Part shown: positions 50,901-60,926 of the stretch, one piece after another | Position numbering within the stretch: the stretch's first letter is position 1 | Layout of the letters: each line of letters begins with the position of its first letter | NCBI GenBank assembly: GCA_942159475.1 | Contig: OW804095.1 | Location: 59,672,773 to 59,736,772 of the forward strand | Reading direction: 5' to 3' | From: Sthenelais limicola | Taxonomy: Eukaryota > Annelida > Polychaeta > Phyllodocida > Sigalionidae | DNA: 64,000 nt | Notes under the pieces: generated by a model | What the model was told of the DNA's origin: nothing | The model's database searches: none | The model's input: the letters and a program-made list of their open reading frames with translations, nothing else | Translations under genes and position numbers: made by a program

Positions 50901-53900
50901 TAACCAAAAAACACAGAATTAATATTCATGTAGATCAATGTGTTGATCCTATGTGTATTATTTACATGATACTTGAATACTCGACAGAAGAAAACATTAA
51001 TTTACGCTACATTCTAGGATAGGAGTTTTCAGAAATTTGACGAATAAGTGTTATCCGATGTAGCTACCATATCCTTCGTGGAAGCAGGTGACGATCTGCT
51101 GACTGAAGCTGAGGCAGAGCATGCTGGCAAAGAAGTTGACTTTTCCGTCACCCATGCAGAACTCAAGGCATTGTTCAGGTACATTACTGCGGGAACAGCA
51201 TTGTCTGTGGTCCCGGTCGTCTGAAAACAAGAGGAAAGCCCTGCTTATGATGACCAAGACTCCACTAAAATGGGGCGAAGAAGTATTATTCGGAGTAAAT
51301 CTGTGTAGTCGTTCTAGTGACCGTTGCTAACAGTCCTTATTATCATAGGTAATACTATTCTGCAAATTTATCAATATTTTATTCAACATTTTTATATAGC
51401 AAGGCAACTTTTTGTAAAAACCAGTGCTAACGGGGTGAACCATGATATTCTGCCTGGGCCTTCCCTCTTTTGTGCATATAATTACTATTGAGCGCTAACT
51501 AATAAGCTTCACCATGCCAGATGGCAACAAATAAGATTTAGGTAGAGAGAGAGTGGCATCGAAATATTTATCTGCTATTTATTCTATGCTTAACTTGATC
51601 AAAATTATATACAAAATTTGTTGATTGTATTGCGATAGTTCCGCTGAGTGTGTGTTGGGGTGTATGTGTACACACGTGTGGTTGTTATGGTGTGGTAATA
51701 TGGAACAGTGGAAAATGTATTTTGGTTATGCTAACAGAAATTATAGTTTGCAAGAGTAAAATGGTCTTCATATTTTATTATATCAACAATCCAGACTATA
51801 CTTGTTCAATGCATGCTGTGGATATAATTACCTGCAGCACATCTAAGAAGTTTATCCAACTGACGGGCACAATTACCCTCGACGTTGGCCGTGGTGCCCT
51901 GACAAGCTGGCAAGCAGTCCTGTGTTACACCTTCCCCAATGCAACACTCTGGAATATATATGTCAAAGGAATATCAGGAATTTAGAGATAAAGGGATTTG
52001 ATAACAAGGAATCGAAAAAAAACCCACAGATTTGTTAGATGTTATAGTAACAAAATAATAAATTTGTTAGATTTTATAACAAGGTAAGGGTTATAACAGA
52101 TTATAGAAGTGGATTTTTTCGTACATTTTAGGCTATTTTTTCAAGTTCAACAAACATCAACTTTTAAAAGCAATCATATCTAACACCCCTCCGTTTTGAC
52201 GTGGCCTAATAAAATCCCTAATAAGATGTTTGTCTATCCCTTCAAAATCCTACCAGCCAAACAGAAAATCATCGTACCAGTGACATTCGCAGGTGTAGTG
52301 AATGTTACATTGGGTAGTAGGGTTGGTACCTCTCTTTCATCTGGAACAATATGTATACATAAATATAAACATTACATATTTACCGACAAACAGAATATAA
52401 TCAAAGATTTAACATTGAGTTTCCAAATCGGATAAATTGATAATACATATAACTGCATGATACTCGTTTACGGAATAATATATTCCTATAAATATTAGAA
52501 CCATGATTGAAAGTAAATTCTAAAATTAGATTGAAATAAGAATAACATGAATAACATGTTGTGGGTTCGAACCCGGCCGCGACTACAATTTCACCTCCTC
52601 CCCCTCGTGAAAAATGTAAAAAAAAAATGATGGAAAATAAGTTTGTACAAAAGGGAGAGGTACAGACCAGGCAGTAGGAAAAGGCGCAGTGTCTCGGCAG
52701 GCAGACTGCGGTCACCGCCAGATGACGCCAGCACCTGCACTGAGTAGCGTGTGTCAGCCTTGAGCCCCTGGATGATGTAGGCCTGCTGTGTGCTGGCCAG
52801 CTCCACCTGGTGGTAGCAATAACAAGTGGTGGAGAAATCTTAAGTAAAAGATGATCTAAGGATACATGTATTTAAGAGAGCAAGCGTCTATCAACTCAAA
52901 TTTTGACTTTTAATTTTGTCTTCATGGGTATTCCCTATAAATATTGTATTCCAATGGCGGGTGACTCCCTATGAGGTGTTTACAGGACAAAATGCATACG
53001 ATTTGGAGTATTTGCAATTAAAAATATTTTATGGCTAAAAGAATGATTAAAGGATCATTTATACCACAGTGATTTATACATATCCTGTGGTTTGATTGCT
53101 AATAACTGAAGCGCCAGGAATTGGTTTTAGGACAGTACTAAGGATGTCTATAAATCAAGCTTCTGAGAGAATATATGTAACCATGTCCCTGATCAAATAA
53201 GTTACATTTAAAACGCTATCAATTAGGGTTGTGCATACCTCCTTCCAGCCAGTAGGAGAGTCTGGAACGGCTATTGTTTCCTGGTAACGGACGATGTAAG
53301 TAAGGTTTTTTCCTGTGGGTACCCGGGTGGGTCGCTGCCAGGAGAGGCTAATAGTGTTAGCTGTATAATTGTGTATGTAGATCATTTCAGGCCACGTAGG
53401 ATGGGTTCCTAAATGAAATGGTACGCATTAGCAATTCAATTGGTATTTCTGATAGTTTAGTGAAACAGATCAGTGAAGAAATCAATGACAGAATAGAAAT
53501 TATAGGCTACCATGGGAACTCAATATTTTAACCAAAACAGTTGTCAGTTGACCCTGACCTGAGCAGAACAGACAATGTTTAATTCAATTCCCCATTTTCT
53601 TTGCAACTTGCGCCATTTCTACAAATATCATTCGTTCATACTTTTCAAAACTTTATCTTCTATGTGTTTTCAAGAAATTATAAGGATGAACCAAGTTTTT
53701 GATTGATTTCATTTCGTTAGCATGAGGTCCTGTCCGGTAGCATCTTCTATGGGTGTTATTTCTAGTTTGTATCAAATTTAACTGATCAACTCTAAAATAT
53801 ATTTTCAATGAATACGCAGGCTAATTACATCATACTAATGCAAACAAAAATCACTAAAATACTACACTTTCATTAATCAGACTATTCATGAAAACATTTA

Positions 53901-56900
53901 TATAACTAACCATATCCTTCGTTGATGCACTGACTAATAGGTAAAGCAAGAGCCACACAGGCAAAGTGTGCATAATCGAAGGTGAAAGTGTTGATAGTTT
54001 CCCTGCTAAACGCACAAAATGCATAACAACTCTCTGGAACTCCCCGCTGTTGGCAACATGGGGTGTGGTCACTACCGCCTATACAATTAGATAAAAAAAC
54101 AATCAAATTAATTCATTTTCATAACCATACTCTGGCAAATCGATATTGCCCTAGGAAAAAAGTTGGGGTAATTAATTTATGAGTCAACCACAGAAAATGG
54201 CGATATTTTTTATGCATACCCGTTATTCAATATCAATTCTTTCTTTCAAAGAATAACATTAATTTCTTATCCATCGCACTTAGTAATAGTTTCTATGCAA
54301 GTTTGTTTCGTGGACACTGAAACCAATAAACACATATGTCTACGAAATAGAGAATATTTTTTTTCTTTATAACGTCATAGATAGAAAAGTGAGGTGGGGA
54401 CCATCACTATGAGGACGTTTTAGTCCTCATTACATGGTAGCAGTTTGAGGACGGAGGAGGTGTTTCGCCTCGTCGGAAAAAAGAAATAGAAAATGTGGTA
54501 TTATTTACCTGATATACACATGAATATCTTGCCAAGGTCACTGTCACAGGTGAGAGCGAGCAAATTCACGTCACCAAAGCTGGCAGTGATGTTGCACAGG
54601 GGCTGACATTCGGGCTTAACCTGCTCTGATATACAGCAGTCTGAAATCATTCATATCAGAACAAATAATTAAACAATGAGCACATAACTAAAGAAAAACG
54701 ACTGGCAAGGTAAATTCAATGTACCTATATAGTTGGTATAAATATTGTAAAATAGCTACCATCAACAGATTGTGTAGGTCCAGGGGTCCCAGGCGACGGC
54801 ATAGATGGTACGACATCACCTATAATAAAAAAAGAACATACCGGTTAGTTATTTCACAGGCAGACTCTAATTAAGATAGGATACACTTCTAATAAATACA
54901 GGTTTACAAAATTAAATTGATAGATTCAAATTGCGTAAATTCTGGATTCCTGTAATTAATTTACCGTAAATATCACTCTACAAATTATAGATATAGGTTT
55001 ACAGTGCAATGGATACATGAGTTTAAAACCTTACCATTCTGGTAGTAGGTGAGGAAGACTAGCTGTGGTGTAGGAAGACTAGAACCTTCACTATTGATGG
55101 CTGCAGCCTTCACCACATACTGAGTTCCCTCCATTAAATCAGTCAATTTGACAAATTGATCCTGGGTGGTCACCTGACGACAAAATCAGTAAGGAATACA
55201 CATTACATAAATGGGGGGCATGAATCATAATGTTGCACTTGGGTTTTAAATATGTATCATTCTCAGGAGAACCACATGAGAAAACATTCAAAAATATTTT
55301 TTTAAGTTTTTGGCATTCACTGTCAAAATGCGTATATTTTTGTTTGTACATAATAACTTTACTTACAAGAATGTGCTATAAGTAGCACTTATATTAGTAC
55401 TAATTATGAAGTTTGTATCTATGAATATTTAGATTCATTTCATAATAACAAATACTACTAATAAAGATTCTTACCCTCTTGAATGTGGTATCTGACATTT
55501 TCTTGTAAAGCACGACGTACTCCTGTGCTTGCACTGCATTACTCGCCGGCGGGTCCCACTTTAACTCAGCTGAGGTTGCGCCCACTTCATGAAGTACAAT
55601 GTTGGTAGGAGGACCAGGTAACAACCCTGCATAATACAAGTTAGGTCATTAAGCCGTTCAGCGTCTGGAGTAGGTAAGAGATTTAAACAGAAATCTCGAT
55701 ATCACCAAAAGGCACTGCCGTGATAACTCGTGGACATACAGGTATACGCCGTATACATAGATACCAAATTAAGGCATCACTTAGAAGAAACTTAGCATTA
55801 TTTTAGTAAGGGATATACTCGTTTTTCGAGTGGTGGAAAAGGACGAACGTCAAGTGGCCACTACAACGGTAAGAGGTAAGCCCCAATAAGACAAGGCAAT
55901 GTCCGTTGATTTTCTAGTCTTGGTGATCTTAATAATATACACAATGCAGATTGGTGCTTACCCTGGCCTTCGTTGAAGCAATCAACAATAGCATGCATGT
56001 GGGAAGTGTAACATTCCATCGTCTCAATACTAGGCTTGCTCAACTCTCCTACACACAGTGGGTGACACACCTCAGGGATGGAACGGGCGAGGCAACAGGA
56101 AGAGTGGTTCCGCTCACCTATATAATTAAAAGATTTAATAATTTCGGTGTGTCCTAATGATTTACATTAATGGTTATTTTAAACCACTATCACGAAATAT
56201 AGTATCATGTCATAATCTCAATGTTGTGAATTGTAGTGTCTATTACATGGACTAAGGAAATGATTACAATCCGAGCTCAAAACAAGAAGCATTCGGGAGG
56301 ACGATATTTATGTTTGACTTCATATTGGGAAAGGTGGAAGCTTGGTATGGCGCGCCATAAGGATAATATTGTGTTACCTGCCATACACCTGAAGACTTTA
56401 TCCATTTCGTCTATACAAGATGTAATATCCTGACCGGCATCTGGTGCTGCCTGTCCAGTACATAACAGTCGCTGACAGCGCGATGATACTCCTTGTCTCT
56501 CGCAGCAGCCTATCATATGGAAGTACATATTATTATTCAATGATACCCAGGGATCTGTTTGTAACGGACGATAAAACAGGAACAGGCTAATATCAACATC
56601 AATGTTGTTATAATGCCTTGGAACTTGTTTTTTTTTTCATTCGATTACAGGCCAAAGACATTTAACAAATATGAAAATTCCAGTGTAAAACTTGTTAAAC
56701 TGAGGTATTACGGTAAAGGACTACTTACTAGAAAACTCTTCGGCATCGGGTGTAGGAACTGGCTGGATAGCTGACAAACGGAAATAATCGAATGAAGATT
56801 AATGTCTAATGATTGAACTCCTAAACGCTTGAAATAGCTTAGACTCATAATCCAAAATGATAATAGTTTAGTCACATCATCCCTCACTGATACATAACTA

Positions 56901-58752
56901 ATACTGAGATAATTATGTTAAATCCTGGTCCAATCTTCACCACCGAATTCCAATGCGGTTTATTTTTTTTAAATATTTTTCATTGTGTATGAAAAAAAAG
57001 GACAACGATTTAATCTAATTGATAGGTAACCAAATGACTATTGGTCTGTGTACTTAATACATACCACAGCTTTAATTCTTTTAGAGCAATGGATAGCTCT
57101 TATTGTTAATGTTCAGTAACAAACTTGTTTTTGAATGAAACGCGCGACACTCACTTGAAGGGGTAGAAATTACAAATATGTTTGATGGCAGACTGGAGCC
57201 ATGTACATTAAGGGCATCAACATAGACTTCATAACGGGTAATGGCATCCAATCCATTCATTTGGTAATGCGTGTCAGTGACGACATCAGACTAGAAAAGT
57301 AATACAGTACAAAGATGCAATATTAAATCTTACATACATCATTTCCATATATATGCATTTGATTATTACAGCCTTGTTATTAGACCACCGAAGATACAAC
57401 CTAAAGTCTAAAGTAAATTCTTTTTTTTTCAAAGGTTTCACTGAACGAATTGGAACTTCGAGTTGTAAGTTGTTAATCAAGTCCTAATAAATTAAAACAA
57501 ACCTCATTTTACCAAAGAACAAATTAAAAATGTTAATGTACACAGATGAAGAAAAGGTGTGCCAATTTATAGAGGAAAACTTACGACAGTGAATTGTAAT
57601 TTGTTGCTTTCTTTATAGTGAATACGGTAGCCAGTCGCATTGCCTTTACTGGGAGGCAGCCATTTGACATAGAGTGTAGAGGCACTCAGTACCGAGACAG
57701 ATACGTCCCGAGGAGGACTAGGCAACAGACCTGTGGATATAAACAATTCAGAATTAGCATGTACATTATCAAGTTAAGCGCGAGATGTTTCGTCCTTTAT
57801 GTTTTTTCATGAAGCGGTCGTTAATTAATTAGCTGAGATTGTAAAAACGTTCTCAAGGGTGAATTTAAATACTGACGTGCATATAGTATCCTTACACCTT
57901 ATGGTATTTTCCAAATTAAGGTTGTGTAGAGCTCAGAGCTTCCGGACATTAAAAAAACTATACGGTACATGTATTCTATATCAAATTTATATTTATTTTG
58001 TTTATTTCCCAACACAATGAACCGGGCCCACTCGTTATTATAAATTTGCACAATTATTCCCCTTGATTTTAACCATTTTAAGCACGGTAGCACAGAGAGC
58101 ACACTAGCTACGTCTGAATAATCAAATTTATATTCACTAAGAACATTATTAAGGATTTATAAATCAACCCAATCCAACCCCAGGTAAAACAATTACTCTG
58201 TAAAGAGTAACTACGGGGACCCAACTAGTTCACCGATTCACTCACGTTGACCCTCTTCGAAGCACGCAATTATATCAGCAGCTTTGTGCAAACACACATC
58301 GTGATCTGAGCCCAAACTAGGCGGGGGGCGGTTCACACAGAAGCCCAGACACTGAGTCGGTAATAGACGTCTGCGACAACACGGGGCGTGATTACGTCCA
58401 TCTGTCAATCACAATAAATCACTATTAATCAATACATTGATCTAGATAATCTCATCGAATATATGTCAGATAAGCTTAGCTTCATGCGATTTGATCTACG
58501 GTATACTATAAAAGCTGAAGGCGAAATCTCAATAATATCTAAAAAAATATCAATAATTTACATGAAACTATTATAACTATAATATATATATGATAATTTA
58601 AAAGGCAGCAAACTACAAACCAGCGCCACATTTCAGAAGTGGGGGAAGGTCACTTTCGATGCAAGCTTCAATGTTGAACGTAGATAAGTCGACAGAGCTC
58701 GGGAAACAGAGGGGTTGGCATGATGTAGATACCCCTTCCTTTATACAACAAT
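43879..58752 (-). CDS. DB/FN3/Ig-domain type I membrane receptor (IGDB-like), 33 exons, 5' end missing
   Basis: Exons: 58752-58621, 58401-58246, 57730-57585, 57290-57155, 56770-56729, 56509-56378, 56117-55962, 55626-55475, 55173-55035, 54819-54760, 54640-54509, 54078-53911, 53408-53239, 52806-52668, 52340-52278, 51948-51832, 51220-51068, 50896-50745, 49988-49859, 49341-49090, 48518-48327, 48153-48040, 47853-47800, 47531-47394, 46945-46787, 46513-46356, 46198-46072, 45850-45699, 45422-45287, 44973-44935, 44682-44595, 44418-44337, 44133-43879. They give 1,472 residues in one frame. Order: DB-FN3-DB-FN3-DB-FN3-DB-FN3-Ig-Ig-DB-FN3-FN3-TM-tail, with short Pro/Thr-rich linkers. This resembles nematode IGDB proteins (Ig, FN3 and DB modules), cell-surface proteins of little-known function. 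The first visible exon enters in phase 1, so exons upstream are missing. Donor GTCTGT after 52668 is non-consensus but phase-correct. Confidence 0.9.
45287..45850 (-). CDS. Receptor exons 28-29: FN3 domain 6
   Basis: APMNLQGHILSRTHIRLDWD and LKSHSKYEIFVKAITSTHAS mark the two halves. This one follows FN3 domain 5 directly with no DB module between. Confidence 0.88.
46072..46513 (-). CDS. Receptor exons 26-27: FN3 domain 5
   Basis: LIPGVPRNVKGTLADDGYIK and WWTPP open the domain. SNTEYDIYLEAHNHHGSSAN closes it. Confidence 0.88.
46787..47853 (-). CDS. Receptor exons 23-25: linker and DB module 5
   Basis: The linker (NPNPDLPISPAEAVKNVT) precedes ACCISKGVTASCMPAC and DGKNHTNCCKKAGVPTLC. The intron between the two DB halves holds a MITE copy (47150-47388). 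Confidence 0.88.
47150..47388 (+). mobile_element. MITE copy 3 in a receptor intron
   Basis: It shares with copy 1 (34925-35148) the blocks AGAAAATGTACAATTC, CTCAAATAAC, ATGCAGTTTAACATA, AAACAGATACTTTAAATCAA and the terminal ATCTGACCC. The left TIR has diverged. It ends 6 bases before the DB module 5 exon (47394). Confidence 0.75.
48040..49341 (-). CDS. Receptor exons 20-22: two Ig domains
   Basis: The first Ig domain is one exon: TDVSLTCASDGGPDVYLYW, then DTGRWTCIADN with the D-x-G-x-W-x-C F-strand. The second is split over two exons: TAHLTCDFTGFPSHIKWLKD, then RDYGTFYCSGKN. Cys-Trp-Cys cores are intact in both. They interrupt the DB-FN3 series. Confidence 0.9.
48630..48737. mobile_element. 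108-bp MITE with ~30-bp TIRs and TAA target duplication
   Basis: AGGGCCTTTTCCACTAAGCC at 48630, continuing to CATG at 48659, is matched in reverse complement at the right end (48708-48737) with a few mismatches. TAA flanks both sides (48627-48629 and 48738-48740). A 3-bp TAA duplication and GGGCC ends fit PIF/Harbinger-derived MITEs. TCCACTAA or its complement occurs three times inside. Confidence 0.7.
49859..50896 (-). CDS. Receptor exons 18-19: FN3 domain 4
   Basis: SSPQDLHVSDIQATHMTLVW and, in the second exon, LKPFTLYSVYLIAENPYGIS show the FN3 pattern. The intron between the halves is about 750 bp. Confidence 0.87.
51068..52340 (-). CDS. Receptor exons 15-17: linker and DB module 4
   Basis: The linker exon (DEREVPTLLPNVTFTTPANV) precedes ECCIGEGVTQDCLPAC, which has the shortest loop (10 residues), and DDRDHRQCCSRSNVPEQC. 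Confidence 0.87.
52555..52580 (-). repeat. Possible tRNA-derived remnant (B-box palindrome)
   Basis: GGGTTCGAACCC matches a polymerase III B box in both orientations. The minus frame reads GFEPTT, a peptide often seen when tRNA-derived repeats are translated. No A box was found, so this is weak. Confidence 0.3.
52668..53408 (-). CDS. Receptor exons 13-14: FN3 domain 3
   Basis: ANTISLSWQRP in the first exon and LKADTRYSVQVLASSGGDRS in the second are typical FN3 strands. The second exon uses a GTCTGT donor, chosen because it alone keeps the phase 1 junction to the next linker. Confidence 0.85.
53911..54819 (-). CDS. Receptor exons 10-12: linker and DB module 3
   Basis: The Pro/Ser-rich linker (VVPSMPSPGTPGPTQSVDG) is followed by DCCISEQVKPECQPLC and GGSDHTPCCQQRGVPESC halves. 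The second half has the longest loop (18 residues) between Cys 4 and 5. Confidence 0.88.
55035..55626 (-). CDS. Receptor exons 8-9: FN3 domain 2
   Basis: Starts GLLPGPPTNIVLHEVG with the conserved ELKWDPP. The second half has LMEGTQYVVKAAAINSEGSS, the typical F-strand Tyr and FG loop. Confidence 0.9.
55962..56770 (-). CDS. Receptor exons 5-7: linker and DB module 2
   Basis: A 42-nt Pro-rich linker exon (IQPVPTPDAEE) precedes the two six-cysteine exons, SCCERQGVSSRC and GERNHSSCCLARSIPEVC. The first half has four residues instead of three between Cys 3 and 4. Confidence 0.88.
57155..57730 (-). CDS. Receptor exons 3-4: FN3 domain 1
   Basis: SPPRDVSVSVLSASTLYVKW opens the first FN3 sheet. The second exon has the conserved L-x-x-x-T-x-Y-E-V pattern (LDAITRYEVYVDALN). 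The domain is split by a phase 0 intron. Confidence 0.88.
58246..58752 (-). CDS. Receptor exons 1-2 (visible): DB module 1
   Basis: The two exons carry six cysteines each. The first begins DCCIKEGVSTSCQPLC and the second DGRNHAPCCRRRLLPTQC. Both enter and leave in phase 1. Confidence 0.88.
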
Positions 58753-59780
58753 CTGCAATGTGATATTTTTAATGAATAAAAACAAATAAAGGAATGTTAT
58801 GTTGTGGTGCACGTAGGATTATATTTGTACATGAATTGCATTATGCAAAGTTCAATAACCATAATCAATAGTAAAGATATATGGCATAGACAAGGAAATG
58901 GATATCCTTAACGAATTCCTAGAAAGGAAGGCAATAATGTTGAACGAGGTGCTCGCTCTCCTGTGCTACCACTGAATGAGTCAAAACGCTTCCAACGCTA
59001 GTGTCTTCATGGTAACACTGTCTTTGTTTTGTCAACAATGTTTTGATTTTGTTTGTAAAAGATATATCCTGAATAAATTTGAACTTTTTAGACAGGATAT
59101 ATTGTTAGCCACACATTGGCTTTCACTTGAGTGATTGAAATGGATGTTTCAAGGGAAAGTTGGTGAAGAAGGGAATGTGAGTGTGTTTAGGTCGGGAGAA
59201 TATTGATACAAAGTAGTTGTATAATAATCCTCTAGTTTTGAATAGTTTATTCGGAAAATGGCAGATTATATGACAAAAAATACATTGGTCGTATAGGGAT
59301 AAATGGGGAGTTCCCTTAAAGGGGAGGTCGAATTCCCATTGGAGCCTTGGAGTGGTCATATGTCTGTGTTCAGGGAGTGCTTTCGACTATAAAGTCTCAT
59401 CAGGCACTAGGTTGAAATGTCCCTAATAGAAGGACTGTCGATAATTATTCCTTGTTTGCAGTCAAAATTCTGGATCGATTTGACCTTGCGTCACGTATAT
59501 TACCTCTGGGAGGAATCCCGCTACCCCGAATGTTATCAGAGGGAGGGGTTGGGCTTTTAAATGTGGAAGGCCTTAGGCTTTCAGAGTGAGACTATAGATC
59601 TGTTGTTTATTGGAACGAGGGTGGAGGAATACTTTTATTCTCCTCCATAAGTCTTCGTTTAATCAGACAAATTTAGTCCTCTTGGGACTATGGTTTGAAG
59701 ACGGTACATTCACCCTGCCCACTCATACTTCACTGCTTACATCGCTATTGAAGGGGACTTGTCGTTTATTATTCACAAGT

Positions 59781-60360
59781 GTCAATTTTAAAGGTAAATA
59801 CCAGCGTTGTCAGCACTGCAGCAGGCGGGAATTCAAGGAACTAATGCATGAAACAAAAGAAGTCAATATATTTTGTTCAAACTTTGTCTTGAGAAAGAAC
59901 ATGGTTGGGGGAATACAAAATGCCAAAAAAAACCTGGATGTTATCATATTATTTTGTGTTTTAGGGATGAGTGAAGTTTACTTCCGTTCACTATTGATTT
60001 CATTTGGGGAAACTCATTGTGATACAAGTTTAGCTGAATAACTTTTTTTTTTAGTTCAATGACCCCTTATTTTTTTTAATTGAGAGGGTAGAATAACATG
60101 TATATACAGATTTTAAAGAAAATTATATGATCCAATCATATGCTATTGGGGAAAATGCAGAAAATACCCGTTTTCCCATAGACTTCTATAGTGAACAGTA
60201 GTAAATTTCAGTGGTCCCTGAAATAAAAACTAATCCAATGACATATGGTTATTTGGGCTTTTTGGGTTCCCCCAACCATGTTCTTTCTAAATCTAAAGTT
60301 TAAAGAAAATTTCATGATTCATTCATTTTTGTATTAAACACTGGTATTTACCTTTAAAAA
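59781..60360. repeat. Inverted pair of a dispersed repeat (large imperfect palindrome)
   Basis: Left arm 59781-60010 and right arm 60160-60360 pair over several blocks, including TTTAAAGGTAAATACCAG with its complement and AGAAAGAACATGGTTGGGGG with its complement. About 150 bp separates the arms. A third copy is at 11651-11800. Confidence 0.8.
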
Positions 60361-60720
60361 GCTCGATATGACCTACGAAGGAGGAATGCGTGAAATCTTT
60401 CAAAACCTATTTTAAACATCAAATGAACAAGCCAGATCAGAGGGGATTAGTTCTCCTTATCAATGTTTTTCTGTCTATGGTTTGGAGGCAGTTGTGACAA
60501 AACTATAGGATGCTCCCTTAAAAGTGTTCTATTGTCGGCAGGCCTACCTGCAGGAGGTAGAGACAAATTCCCATCGATCTGGTAATCCAATGTGACATTG
60601 GTGATCTTATCATTTGTGGGAGATTTTTATCGATTGAATGTTGGAATGACAAATATACCTTAGCTTGAATTCGAAAAATCCATAATCCGCCCCTGACATC
60701 TGTCTTTCAACAAACTTGCT

Positions 60721-60740
60721 GTGATAATTTAAGTCCCTCT

Positions 60741-60807
<67 letters not shown>

Positions 60808-60867
60808 TGGGGAGGGGAGACATGGCAGGGTGGGGGATAATCATAATGTGATAATTTAAGTCCCTCT

Positions 60868-60918
<51 letters not shown>

Positions 60919-60926
60919 GGATAGAT
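60721..60926 (+). repeat. Duplicated GATA microsatellite
   Basis: Two (GATA)n tracts (60741-60807 and 60868-60926) each follow the same flank, GTGATAATTTAAGTCCCTCT, with copies 127 bp apart. Microsatellite and flank were therefore duplicated together. Confidence 0.95.

Noticed and set aside
59610..60041. 143-codon open frame
   Set aside because: It overlaps one arm of a dispersed inverted repeat and shows no domain or splice support.
60555..60620. Possible linker exon of the receptor on the minus strand
   Set aside because: It has a good GTAGGC donor, but the only nearby acceptor gives the wrong entry phase and there is no pyrimidine tract or FN3 exon beyond it.
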